Assembly: GCA_013115125.1 (NCBI GenBank) | Contig: JABANN010000074.1 | Location: forward strand, 1-64,000 | Origin: Perkinsus olseni | Taxonomy: Eukaryota > Perkinsozoa > Perkinsida | Reading direction: 5' to 3' | DNA: 64,000 nt | Shown here: piece after piece, positions 50,098 through 60,460 of the stretch | How the letters are laid out: the number at the start of each line of letters is the position of its first letter | Position numbering within the stretch: the first letter of the stretch is position 1 | The notes under the pieces: generated by a model | Seen by the model: the letters and a program-made list of their open reading frames with translations, nothing else | Told to the model about the DNA's origin: nothing | The model's database searches: none | Program-made: the position numbers and the translations under genes

Positions 50098-53000
50098 ATG
50101 GTCCCCGTGGAAAGAGAGGTCCTTCCAACTAACTTCGAAGTCCTCCAGTACGACGTGCATCTATCCCCCTCCTTTGAGACGTCTAGGTGATAAGAGCATC
50201 TTTGGACGCCTTTCACGCGCTTCACTGGAGGGCTCCAGCCACAGCAACCCCGGGTCTTTGCTGTTCTTTCGCGGCCTGTCGCTCAGTCGCCTTCGTCATC
50301 AGGTTGTTCCTTGTTATTTGCTCTCGTAGGTTCGAAGGTTCGGTGGATGTCCATCTTAACGTGCTACAGGCTACCTCATCCATAGTCCTCAACGCACAAG
50401 AACTGCTTATCGATCCTGAGGTAAGACGGAACGTTCTTCACGATCCATGCCCGTCCAATAAGCTCATCTCGAAATTCAGAGTCATTTCTTGGTTTGATGT
50501 CGCACGTAAAATGCGGTTCTAGAATCCACTGTGAGTTTCATTGTTGGACCCCCACCATTTTGAACGTAGCGGCACGTGTGTGGGCCGCTCGCCGCGGTCG
50601 ATCGCTAACCCCTAGCATCTACCTCCGCGGTGCCGTGCCTCGAGCGCCTAGGATATTCATTTATCTGTTAGGTCACATTCAAGTCTGGTGATGAAGAATT
50701 GAAGGCCGTCCAAGTTGTAGTGGACGTTCACAGGACTGAAGTTGAGTTCAAGTAGTATTGGGACTAGTCGCACCGCCGTCAGCACTTTCATAGGCTTGTC
50801 CGTCTTGAGGATGTCATCTGCTATGTTACCTCTCTCAGGTTTGCCAAGGAGCTCCGTAAAGGGGCCGGTGTACTTCACGTGGACTTTGTAGGAACTAACA
50901 ACGATAAAATGTGCGGATTTTACAGGTCTAAGTAATAATACCCGCTATTGGATGCTGGTCTCAATCTCCTTCTCGTTAGCGCGTCCGTGTCCAACTTGCG
51001 TTTTAACACCACATCCTGGGTAGCTTCTTACCGCGCTGCAGTTCCTTAATTAGTTCTACTACTTTTGCTATCTCCAGCGGTGTCGTACTACGCAGGTACA
51101 CTGATCTTAATGGTGAGAGCCATTATATGCTGACGACCCACTTCGAGGCATGGTATGCTCGTAGGGCCTTCCCTTGTGTGGATGAGCCCGCTAGGAGGGC
51201 TGTCTTCAAGATTACCATCACTACCGAGGCTGATAAACAGGTAGCATGATTATCGTGTATTCGCGATTAGTAGCCGGTCCGGGCTTAGATTCGCTGTTGT
51301 CCGTGAAAGGCCGGGCCAATCCCTTTCTTCTTTCTCTCTGGGAGGCTTGCCTGTCTCCTCTCTGTCGGGATAGACAGATTGCTTCAGGTCGTGTCCAACA
51401 TGCCAGTGGCTTCCCGAGAAGTGTTCAAGGGTGGGAAGGACAACAAGAGCGTGTATCAGTCGGTGGAATTCCTCCCAACTGTTAAAATGAGCACATATTT
51501 GGTTGCTTTCTGTGTGGGAGACTTCGAGTGTGTACAGAAAATGACCAAGAATGGCACCTTGGTAAGTAGCGGCTGCGCTATTTTCTTAACGAGCATATCG
51601 CGGAGGTTCGATCCCTAGTGGCTGTAGTTTATATCCAGGACCTCCATCCTTCATCGTGTACTCAGGTTAGAGTGCTTTGCACCCCGGGCAAGAAGAGCTT
51701 GTCTAACTTCGCTTTGGACGCTGGAGTCAGAGTCCTCGAGTGGTAAGTGGCAGGGCTGCTACTTCGCCGCACCTTTCAGAACACGTCGCGGAAATCTGGC
51801 TTCCGTGCGGCAAAGATTATTCATCAGGTACGAAGAGTTTTTCGGGATTCGTTATCCCCTCCCTAAGTTGGATATGATCGCGATACCAGATTTTGCCATG
51901 GGTGCCATGGAGAATTGGGGACTTGTTACTTTCAGGGAAGTGGATTTGCTGTGTGACGCAGAGAAGGTAATGGAGGCGATGGGAAGGCCCCTGGCCCCTT
52001 GACCCTGGGTCGTGGGGATTGCGGCGTGATGATTTACCGCTTGGCCATTCAGGCTTCGTTTGCGAGACAGGAGCGTGTGGCTACCGTGGTTGCTCATGAG
52101 TTGTCACATATGTGGTTTGGCGATTTGGTGACTCTGAGCTGGTGGGACCAACTATGGTTGAAGGAAGGCTTCGCAAGGTTCATGCAACACTTGAGCACCG
52201 ACCAAGGCCTCTACCCAGAATGGAGGATCTGGAACTAGTAAGTTGGGGTATGCTACGCTAGCTACTGATGTACTCTTCGATTCTTACTAGTGGAGCTGGT
52301 AAGGGTGTTGAAATTTGTAGTAAATCGGCCATTCTGAGGTTAATGATAGAACATGAATCACTCGTCTCTTTGCTGTTCATCCTTGGTAACTGTTGTTACT
52401 TGGTCGTGAGTGGTTGCCAACCACTGCCAACGTGGCAGTGTACCCGAGCCTTATCGTGCCGTGTCTTCAGCTACATCACCACGTGCTACGAACGTTGCCT
52501 GCAAATGGATGGCCTGAGATCGAGTCACCCGATAGAAGTTGAGATACACAGAGCTCATGATGTCGAGCAGGTAGGATGGTTCACCTCCTCACTCGGATGG
52601 AGTCTGTGTTGCGACAGGACTTCCGGAAGTTGTGGTATTAAGGATGTTGATGGTGGTCAGGTATTTGATGCAATATCGTACGATAAAGGGTCACAGATAG
52701 TACGCATGCTTTACGCTATCCTTGGCCCTGATACCTTCCGTAAGGGCTGTCAGTTATACACGAGGAAGTATCAGTATGGCAGTACCGTAACAGCTCAGCT
52801 CTGGGAGGCGTTCGAGGAAGTAGTAAAATAGCTCTCTGATCGATTGGAGCTTTCCTCACACATCGTGCTGTACTTGGTATAATTGCCACGTCTGCCAGCA
52901 CAGAGGGCGCTTCCGGCTGTTGTCACGCCAAGTTTACAAAATGGCGGTCTTCAAAACTCTTCCATCGCCAGCTGCTGCGATCTGCCCGGCATAGCGTGAA

Positions 53001-54592
53001 ATGTGGCTTTGGTATTTTTTCATCGACTCCATGTTGTCCATTTTCAGGCGTCCGGTCGTAAGTTGAAAGACATGATGGCGAGTTGGACCGAGCAGATGGG
53101 GTATCCTCTTCTCGAGGTCGGCCCGATTGTGAATGGCAAATGTGAAGTCACCCAGTCCTACTTCCTCGGGGATGGGTCGGTCGAGGAGGGCGACTCTGAT
53201 AAGAAGTGGATCGTTCCAATATTCGTTGGCACCAACAAGACCCCATCCGGCGAGAAGGGTGACCTCTCTGTCATGAACCAGAGTGAGATGAAGATTCCTG
53301 TGGATGGGAGTGCTAAGTGGGTACTGTTCAAGTTTGGTGCTCTGGTACCGTACAGAGTCCATTACAAATCTGACGAGATGTGGCAGAGTATCCTGAGGGG
53401 CATCGAAGCCGGAGAGCTCTCCGTGAAGGACCGTATTGCAGTCATCGACGACATCTGGGCCATGGTCAGAGCTGGTCGCAGCAAGCCTGAGGAAGCAGTT
53501 AAAGCGTTGAAGACCTTCGCTAAGGAGGAGGATGCTGATGTGTGGCAAGCGCTGAGAGGCGTCATCGGTGGTATGTCAACTATGTGTGGAGGCATCGGCC
53601 AGACGGAAGGCCTCAACCGTCTCGTCTCTGCCATGATAGCTCCTGCCCTTGGTAAGGTGGGATGGTCAGCTTCCTATGGCGAAGACATCAAGACGAGGCA
53701 GTTGAGGGCCAACTTAGTGGCGCTGGCGAGTGTGCACTGCAGACACAAGAAGGAGTATGTCCACACGGCTCGACACATGATGGACAACTTCTTCGCGGAT
53801 AGCGGTAGCCTGGCGGATGATGTCAGACAATCTGTGTTCCGGTTGGCTTTGGGTGGCTCGAGCTTGGAGGAGTCCGGGAAGTTGTGGTATCAGCTTATGA
53901 AGGTTGCTGAGGACCCTCATACACCCCAGGGCACTCGAGTGGATGCTTTCGCTACTTTAGGGTGAGTCTGTTCGAACAAAGTTTTATGCTACAATTACGT
54001 TATCAATAGATTCCCGTGCTGTACACATTGTTGTCCTCCCGATGTTTTGAGGACCTTTATATAAGGGTTCAATCAGGTACGTGACAGACCCGATGTTAAA
54101 GCAGCGTACTCTAGACTGGTGTTTGAGCCCTTCTGTGAAGCCTCAGGATTTCTTCCAACCAATGCTAGGTGGGTGTGCTGCTGCTTGCCTTCTGACTGTT
54201 CCATTGGTATTTTCTCAGGCGTTCGCGCGTCGGGTGAAGAGGCAGCCAAGTTCTGTTGGAAGTGGCTTGAGGCCAACTTCCCCGCGGTCTTCGCTCGGGT
54301 CTCCACGTCAAGGCCGAACCTCCTGACCAACGTCTTCAACTGCTGCGCTGGAGGCTCCTGTACAGAGGAGATGGCGCAAAGGGTGGAGGCTCTCACGAAG
54401 GAATACCATCTCAAAATTGTAGGCGGAGCGAAGTTTTTCTTCCAGTGCTTTCGACTTTCCTGTTTTCAGATCGCCAGGGCGTTGTCTCAGTTATGCGAGT
54501 CCATTCGTGCCAATGCGCGTTTGGTGAACTCCGCGAAGTCGAGTGTCGTATCGTCTGCTGACTACTGGTCGGCCTTGTTAACATCTATGTGA
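50098..54592 (+). CDS. M1 aminopeptidase (puromycin-sensitive type)
   Basis: Zinc metallopeptidase that removes N-terminal residues. Exons start [20 protein letters not shown], then [67 protein letters not shown] (the GAMEN exopeptidase motif), [20 protein letters not shown] (HExxH, here HELSH) and [11 protein letters not shown] with the third zinc ligand Glu 18 residues on. The C-terminal superhelix runs through [20 protein letters not shown] and [17 protein letters not shown] to LLTSM. The R-A-F-P-C-x-D-E-P string and overall length of about 880 residues fit the cytosolic PSA subfamily. There is no signal peptide. About 14 introns, of which 51562-51665 and 52239-52470 contain tRNA-like strings. 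Two small hairpins lie at 52410-52441 in the latter. Confidence 0.96.
51562..51665 (+). other. 104-nt PSA intron with sense T-arm
   Basis: Joins KNGTL to [12 protein letters not shown]. Contains GCGGAGGTTCGATCCCT at 51600-51616, a B-box match on the gene strand. Confidence 0.7.
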
Positions 54593-55012
54593 GTGTTATG
54601 ATGATGATTAATCAACTATTGAGTATTTATGGCCTTTCAAGTCCCTTCAAGGTTTTCTCACCCATTCGCTGTCTGTGTTCGTAGTGGGTGTAGGGTGACC
54701 GGAGGATGTACAGCGGCAGACCATTCCCAACGGCCGATGACTGAGTTTACGACGGACGGGTCAGCGGTCGAATGTTTTCTATGACATGCAGTTAACATAG
54801 TGAAGAGAGTACCGTATATGCCGCGTAGAGCATCTATTAAGCGACTCACAGCATCAGTACCGTAAGACTGGGGCTACGGCTTAGTGGGGCTCAAAAGGAA
54901 CTGTGGGGGGAAATAGGAATCGCCTGCCCGGACGGCCAAAGAAGACGCGGTTGTTGCTCATTGCTCGTCCAGTGTGAGTCCGAACTAACCTCAGGGACTC
55001 GTCTCAGACTTG
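54593..55012. other. intergenic, no supportable gene
   Basis: Short open frames on both strands without domain character. A possible first exon of the TMEM14-like gene may lie near 54900-54980. Confidence 0.4.
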
Positions 55013-55234
55013 AGTCCTTGTCCTACGGCCTTGTCGTTTGTGATCAGCTTTGGTTGTCTGGTTATCGGAATGTCGAGTGCCTTCGCTGGATTCACGGCTC
55101 GGTTCGGCATCCCTAGCTTCGTAGCCGGCCTGATAGTCGGCGGGGCGGGCGCGGGGCTCCAACAGCGACGCCTCTCCCCTGACAAGGAGGAGGAAGCTGC
55201 GGATGGTGGTGAGTTGGTCCATGGTGATTGGTGA
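55013..55234 (+). CDS. TMEM14-like membrane protein (partial)
   Basis: The exon after a CTCAG acceptor reads LSFVISFGCLVIGMSSAF, AGFTARFGIPSFVAGLIVGG and AGAGLQQRRLSPDKEEE. Two glycine-rich membrane helices with the F-G-x-x-S-x-x-A-G-L-x-x-G pattern are typical of TMEM14 proteins of the mitochondrial inner membrane. A short acidic tail follows. The 5' exon is not identified, and possible downstream exons overlap the minus-strand ORF at 55346-55621. Confidence 0.5.
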   Translation, partial: SPCPTALSFVISFGCLVIGMSSAFAGFTARFGIPSFVAGLIVGGAGAGLQQRRLSPDKEEEAADGGELVHGDW

Positions 55235-55345
55235 GGGCAGTGATGTTGTAGGAGAGAAGGTATTGGCGGGCAAGCATTACCCCTCGCCGAAGTTGCCCTC
55301 ACAGGAGCATCTACTGGAACGACAGTCGTATGTGTCTAGTGTTAA

Positions 55346-55621
55346 TTACGCCACTAAAATCCCGAATTGGGTAAGAGTTGGTATGGTAATGGTAGGTGTG
55401 ATGCTTCTCCTGTAGGTAGCTGAGGCAATTACGTACAATAGTGTGACCAGCAAGAACGCTGACAGGAAGAGGGCAGTCTTCAAGGCTGATGATGGGGTCC
55501 CTGAGATGTAGGCGATGTGAGCGTACTGGATACACCATCTTGGCTTGGCGTAACGTAGGGTCTTCATGGGCATATAGAAGAATTCGTAGAAACACTGGTA
55601 GACTGTAGGGCGGAATGACAA
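55346..55621 (-). CDS. small single-pass membrane protein, unknown
   Basis: 91 residues beginning MSFRPTVYQCFYEFFYMPMK, with one strong hydrophobic helix (ALFLSAFLLVTLLYVIASA) and a short tail. An intron may interrupt the frame after the helix. No homologous family recognised. Confidence 0.4.
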   Translation of the reverse strand: MSFRPTVYQCFYEFFYMPMKTLRYAKPRWCIQYAHIAYISGTPSSALKTALFLSAFLLVTLLYVIASATYRRSITPTITIPTLTQFGILVA

Positions 55622-55773
55622 TACTGCAGGTCACTAATAGTCGGTCACAAAGTTCGACTTCTCAATAGATCAGAGCGTTTCCAACACCAGACTGAACAAC
55701 ACAAATATTGAACCCCTTTGAACTGATATTATGTACACCTATCGACAACTAGAAATTAAGTTCCTCTTCCCTG

Positions 55774-56917
55774 ATGGTAAGGGTATCCAAGACTGGAGTG
55801 TTAGTCAGGTTTAGAGCATCCAATGCGGACTACTGGGACTCGGGTTGGTCCAGGGGTCATCTGTCTATGGCGGGAGCACACAAGGACGATCAAGATGCTC
55901 AGAATGATACCTTCTTGCTTAGTGGGAACATCGTAAGGAGGGTGGGAAGAATCTTAGGTTGACTCTGGCTTTTGGCAGGTACCGCAAGATCTTAGTATGA
56001 ATGGCTCAGATTGGCTTCGTCTCGAGTGAGTGCACCGCAGCGATTCTGTGTATGGCCAGCTTCGACCTCAGATACCTGACTCTGGATCTTGCAAGAGAGC
56101 ATGGTCCCGACTCGGATGATGCGGTGTACGTTGTCTCTGGCCCCTTATGGATGGCAGACTCTCCCGAGGACAAGCTCACCAAAGACATTGGGGCCAAGCC
56201 TCATACTAAGGTAGGATTTCGTTATAAGTTACGTTTGGAGTGGTATTATTACTGCAAGTACCTTCACTACTGCCACGTTTCGGCGTTGGGAACGGAAATG
56301 GAGTTGAAAAGAGCTTGAGTCCGTCTGTTGTGTCCTCTCAGGTCCTCAATGATGGTAGTAACGGCAAGCCGCGGCGTTATGAAGTGAAGTACGAGGTGAT
56401 TGGTGACAACGAGCTGGCCGTGCCCACGCACATGTACAAGGTCGTCTATGACACCAAGACCAACTCCTCAGCTGCTTTTATCATGCCCAACAAGCCCATT
56501 CGCTATGAGAAGAATCTGAAGCATTATCAAGTTCCCATCGAGAGAGTAGAGAAGGCCACGGGTCTCGACTTAACAGCTATGAAGCGCGGCAGTGATCTGT
56601 GTGGTCCCGAGAGTCGTTGTGTGAAGAAGGGTGGCCGGCGTATCAACTCCTGGCGGATGTTTGGGGCTATCCAGAGCGCCGCCAAGGAGAGGGAGACGTT
56701 CGTGAGGAGAGTCAAGAGGGCGATCGATCGCAATTATCTGACTGATGATAACTTCCTCTTAACGAAGATGATACGTGAGGAGATGGTGGACCATCACGCT
56801 GCCACTAACCCAGTGGAGCTGCTCGGGCCGGGTGAGTACGCGGACAAGCTGCAGCAAGCGTTCGACGGGCTAGATGCTCGCAAGGGCGGGAAGAAGACCG
56901 TGAAGGAGTCGGCCTGA
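55774..56917 (+). CDS. EndoG/EXOG-type DNA/RNA non-specific endonuclease
   Basis: Reads VLVRFRASNADYWDSGWSRG, then HLSMAGAHKDDQDAQNDTFL, NIVPQDLSMNGSDWLRLE, VYVVSGPLWMADSPEDKL, GDNELAVPTHMYKVVYDT, AAFIMPNKPI and YQVPIERVEKATGLDL. The catalytic R-G-H (as SRGH, the EXOG form rather than DRGH), the metal-binding Asn in L-S-M-N, Y-V-V-S-G-P and V-P-T-H-x-Y-K-V are all in place. A C-terminal extension of about 100 charged residues (from CGPESRCVKKGGRR to KKTVKESA) is not part of the standard fold. Expected in mitochondria; the 5' exon that would carry a targeting peptide was not found, so the start given is only the beginning of recognisable coding. One intron is 46 nt. Confidence 0.85.
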
Positions 56918-56982
56918 TTTATGTGATGCTTTCCTAACGTTCCTTCTTGACTACTGTTGAGTTATCGAGGTATTGGGGGTGT

Positions 56983-57203
56983 TGCTGTTGGCCTTCATTC
57001 CCCTTGCCCCTCTGACTTCCCTTTGACTGAACACTAGACACCGTAGACATAGTGTAACTATCACAGTTAACAGCAATAGAGAGAGATATATATCAACAGG
57101 AACGCCGTTGGCTGCAAGCTGCAGCCCTCAGCTATAATCGATCAAGCAGCGCAAGATACGGCAAGTGAGTGGTCATGGCGACTGGAGCGAGGTATCGCTT
57201 GCA
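56983..57203 (-). repeat. LTR, left copy
   Basis: 221-bp terminal repeat, 3' LTR in the orientation of the element's ORFs. Contains a GAGAGAGATATATATC stretch. Confidence 0.92.
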
Positions 57204-57751
57204 CGCCCCCCAGCCATGGCCACAGCGCCGTGACTATCCAACCACGAAACCACTTTCGATGGAAGACGACGCGTTTTAGTAGGCTTAAAGGCACCAACAA
57301 CAGAATTCACATCAATAGTCCAAGTAAAATCAGGCCTTTCGCGGACCAACGGACGTTTATAGCAACCTTTACTATCCTTATTAAGCGAGAGAGCTTGGAG
57401 AGTGTCGCCCTCACGGTCCATCACTTCCATAATATAAAGAGTACGACGCGGCTCCGACGAACTAGACGAGTCAACAACCGCATCACAGGGGTAGATCACG
57501 AAGTCACCAGTAGAGATTTCCGCAATCGGAATACCAACATCAACTTGAAAACCTTGAATCCGTACCTGAAAATACTGCCTGCCAAACGGGCAGGGCTTAC
57601 GACGAATTAGTTGCAAGATCAGTGACGTCTCATCCTGAGTCAGCAACAGTAGCTGGGCTGCTTGCCACAGCTTACGCCCCTCGGAAGCAGTCCAAGTTAC
57701 CAGGTGCCCCAGTGCAAGTCTCATGCAGTGGCTGCTGCCGACCAACTGCAA
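57173..57751 (-). CDS. LTR element ORF2, unknown
   Basis: 192 residues, ending inside the left LTR. The ordered centre reads YFQVRIQGFQVDVGIPIAEI, TGDFVIYPCDAVVDSS and RRTLYIMEVMDREGDTL, a beta-rich region of no family I recognise. No retroviral catalytic motif is visible. Confidence 0.6.
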   Translation of the reverse strand: MQLVGSSHCMRLALGHLVTWTASEGRKLWQAAQLLLLTQDETSLILQLIRRKPCPFGRQYFQVRIQGFQVDVGIPIAEISTGDFVIYPCDAVVDSSSSSEPRRTLYIMEVMDREGDTLQALSLNKDSKGCYKRPLVRERPDFTWTIDVNSVVGAFKPTKTRRLPSKVVSWLDSHGAVAMAGGRASDTSLQSP

Positions 57752-57772
57752 GTCTCATGCAGTTCCTACTAG

Positions 57773-58783
57773 TCATTGACTAGTAGTCAAAGCTTCGCGC
57801 CTGAATCCGCAGCGCGCCCCCCACGGGTAGCCACCTGGTCCATCAACTTCATGGAGGAGACGTCTAATAGTCCAAACCAACAATATACCAGAAGGACTAG
57901 AACTCAATCTAGAGTGAATGCACCTCTCGCGCTCAATAGTACGCACCATACTGTCACCACGCTCGATGGCTTGGGGAAGGGAGGACCACTGCTTCAGAAG
58001 ACAAAGAGGATGCCTAAGGTTTGGAATTTCCAGCTCCTGAACCTCACGAAGCGTTGCCTCCGCCTTGTCAAGCACTGATTGGCAGGCAGTGACATAACGA
58101 TGGTAGAGCTCCTTAATGTCTTCAGCAGAAGTAGGATCATCGGCCTCGAGATGGAGTCTCTGAATCCGTCGCCAGGCCATAACATCAGAATCTGCATCCA
58201 GCAACTCACCAGCAGGTGCGGCTTTAGCAAGAAGAGCAGTCTTAATAGCGTCGGCGACGGGCCTTGGTAAAAACCCAGCATAAACATATAAACGAATCGG
58301 AGCAGTACTACCAGTACACTCAGAGAGAGACAGCGATAAGGCGCGAGTAAAGCGTTCGTAAGTAAAACGAGGACCTCCACCACCACTTTTAGACTGTACT
58401 GCATTCCAAAGGGTAGGGTCATAGTAAGCGTCGCGATGAGGAGGAAGATGCCAGGCAGAGCTGAAACCGGACAAGCTGATCCCCAGCTTGGATCCATTGG
58501 TGCCAACGAAAAAAAGATTTTCTAAGGCGGGAGAGTGGATCGAAAAACCGAGAAGTTCCTCACAAACTTTCACGGGTGGGAGAGCCACTAGCTCTGCTAG
58601 GGAGCTAGAAAGCTTCTCTTCTTCGTCCCTCAAGGTTAGGCGGGCCGCATCGCGCAAAGCCGCAGAAAAGAGTTCAGAGGAAGTTTGAGAGACAAGAAGT
58701 CCGGACGGTGCACCATGCTGTTGGCCTTCATTCCCCTTGCCCCTCTGACTTCCCTTTGACTGAACACTAGACACCGTAGACAT
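57773..58783 (-). CDS. LTR element ORF1, possibly Gag-like
   Basis: 336 residues whose first 23 or so codons lie within the right LTR (MSTVSSVQSKGSQRGKGNEG). The body is helical (LFSAALRDAARLTLRDEEEK, AEATLREVQELEIPNLRHPL) with an ordered middle (RFTYERFTRALSLSLSE). Position and helical character suit a Gag role but no zinc knuckle or conserved signature is present. Confidence 0.65.
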   Translation of the reverse strand: MSTVSSVQSKGSQRGKGNEGQQHGAPSGLLVSQTSSELFSAALRDAARLTLRDEEEKLSSSLAELVALPPVKVCEELLGFSIHSPALENLFFVGTNGSKLGISLSGFSSAWHLPPHRDAYYDPTLWNAVQSKSGGGGPRFTYERFTRALSLSLSECTGSTAPIRLYVYAGFLPRPVADAIKTALLAKAAPAGELLDADSDVMAWRRIQRLHLEADDPTSAEDIKELYHRYVTACQSVLDKAEATLREVQELEIPNLRHPLCLLKQWSSLPQAIERGDSMVRTIERERCIHSRLSSSPSGILLVWTIRRLLHEVDGPGGYPWGARCGFRREALTTSQ

Positions 58784-58936
58784 AGTGTAACTATCACAGT
58801 TAACAGCAATAGAGAGAGATATATATCAACAGGAACGCCGTTGGCTGCAAGCTGCAGCCCTCAGCTATAATCGATCAAGCAGCGCAGGATACGGCAAGTG
58901 AGTGGTCATGGCGACTGGAGCGAGGTATCGCTTGCA
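58716..58936 (-). repeat. LTR, right copy
   Basis: 221-bp terminal repeat, 5' LTR in the orientation of the element's ORFs; it contains the ORF1 start codon. Confidence 0.92.
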
Positions 58937-58940
58937 GTGT

Positions 58941-59300
58941 TCAATAGACCAGTTTCAATTTAGCATGTACAGTACAGTCCTTGGGTCGGGAACCTCAGGA
59001 GGGGCAGTCTCTCCTGAGTTCCTGGGCCGCTCTCAAAATCGTATTCAACGTGTGAAAGATGATCTTGGGAGCGCTCTTGGAACTCATGGGGTGCTCACTA
59101 ACCCAATTTTGAAACTCAGAATCGATTCTGGAACCGCAGTTTACGTGTACAGAAATAATTCCAGAATCGAGTCTCAGTTTCACAAGTACTTCGTTGAACG
59201 GGGAGAGTCTATCCGACAGCACCCGGGCTGATTTTCGGGCGAGCGCGAATTGACAATGCGCTGTTGCTGTAATGATTGTTGGTAATTAGTTGTTGTTGTA
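58941..59300. other. intergenic, CDC123 upstream region
   Basis: No gene found. AGAATCGATTCTGGAA and CCAGAATCGAGTCT form an imperfect near-repeat at about 59117-59175. Confidence 0.4.
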
Positions 59301-60379
59301 ATGGAAGTATCCTCGGTCACGACCCAGGCGGATTCGACCGGGTCGGTTGAGGAGGCTGCTGGGGTGTTGGCTTGTCGGACGGAGGTCTGGGCCCCTCTAT
59401 TGGAGGGCCTGGCGATAGAGAGCACGGCTGTTGACATCGACCAGGACTTTGTAGACTACCTCAATGAAGACGGTCTGGAGGGAGGGGCGTTACCTATGCC
59501 GAGGAGAGATTCGGAAGACAGTGATAGTGATTGGGAATATGATGACTCTCCTCGACCTGAATCGTATCCTGCCAGCTCAACCTTGGCAGAAAGATTCCCT
59601 GTATTGAACGCGCGAGTCGAAGAGGTGATAGGAGGTTTCGGCGGCTTCGCCTTTCCGAAGCTCTCTTGGTCGGCGCCGACCGATGCCGAGTGGCTTCGCG
59701 GCCCGGACGGGCTGAAGTGCCGGAATTTGGACGAAGTCGCCGTTCTATTGAAAGCAAGCGACTTCTCCCAGTTCGACCTTCAGCGACTAGCACTACCCGA
59801 GGGTCAACGTCAAATCGCCCCCTTGCCGAAGCTGATCTTGAAACCGTATCTTGAGCCCTTCCACGAGACACTGGAGTTCCGATGTTTCGTGAGAAACCGA
59901 AAACTGCGAGGAGTTTGTCCGAGGCACCTCACGGGGCATCTTCCATTCTTACAGGAGATGATGTTCGGAGAGGATCAGGGTCTGGCCAAACTACGCGAAT
60001 TTATCGAGGATCAAGTTATGATACGCCTCGCGAGCGAGGACTATGATAGGATCGTTATTGATGTGTACAAGCAAAAGGATAGGTATCTTGTGGTGGACTT
60101 GGGACCATGGGACGAGGAGCTCACGGATTCATTATTGTTTACTTGGGAGGAGCTACAGCAGGAAGGGGGTGATGAGGTGGAATGGAGGGAAGTCCCTCGA
60201 GGGTCTATGCCGACTGACCCCAGTGCTGTCCGGAAGTGAGCTGCTGAGGCGTTGATGGTGCTTTATGCATGTTTTCGATCATTGTTCTCAGACAAGCCTC
60301 CCGAATGCCGGTCGAAGTTGCCCAGCAGCTGTTGCTCCATGGAGGAGACGTTGAGAAGTTAGTCGACTCGCTACGTTAA
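59301..60379 (+). CDS. CDC123: CDC123 (D123) eIF2 assembly factor
   Basis: An ATP-grasp-like chaperone that promotes assembly of the eIF2 complex. The protein opens MEVSSVTTQADSTGSVEEAA and has an acidic linker (RRDSEDSDSDWEYDDSP), then AFPKLSWSAPTDAEWL (the P-K-L-N/S-W-S-x-P-x-D-A signature), LKCRNLDEVAVLLKASDF, LILKPYLEPFHETLEFRCFV with the E-F-R-C-F-V core, YDRIVIDVYKQKDRYLVVDL and DSLLFTWEEL. A 56-nt intron (60236-60291) separates the last exon, QASRMPVEVAQQLLLHGG to LVDSLR. All expected motifs are present at normal length. The next gene starts only 81 nt downstream. Confidence 0.96.
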
Positions 60380-60460
60380 GTGTACGTTTTCTCTGATGGT
60401 TATTGTGTTGGTTGGTCATCGGATGGGCGTGGGTTCGATTCCTTGTGACTCCTTTTCGCG
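60380..60460 (+). promoter_or_regulatory. 81-nt CDC123/PKA-R spacer with a tRNA-like 3' half
   Basis: The whole spacer between the CDC123 stop and the next ATG includes GGGCGTGGGTTCGATTCC followed by TTGTGACTCC and TTTT: a B box, an acceptor-like strand and a T run. The PKA-R ATG comes six bases after the T run. It may serve as a trans-splicing signal region or relate to the intron family. Confidence 0.55.

Larger units (their letters stand above)
56983..58936 (-). mobile_element. compact LTR element with intact ends
   Basis: Two direct repeats of 221 bp (56983-57203 and 58716-58936) differ at one base by eye and each runs TG...CA. GTGT stands directly outside both ends (56979-56982 and 58937-58940), a 4-bp target duplication. 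In minus orientation the first internal bases are TGGTGCACCG, starting with TGG as a tRNA primer site does, and a G-rich tract precedes the far repeat. The internal part is only about 1.5 kb with two minus-strand ORFs and no recognisable protease, polymerase or integrase, so it is probably non-autonomous. The near-identical repeats imply a recent insertion. It sits between the nuclease gene and CDC123. Confidence 0.9.

Noticed and set aside
55535-55545. 11-base match CCATCTTGGCT to the dinoflagellate/Perkinsus spliced leader
   Set aside because: The flanks do not continue the spliced leader, no donor GT or Sm site follows, and the match lies in a minus-strand reading frame. Taken as chance.
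57173-58783. EndoG or CDC123 exons inside the LTR element
   Set aside because: The ORFs here are on the opposite strand, bounded by the terminal repeats, and match neither neighbour.
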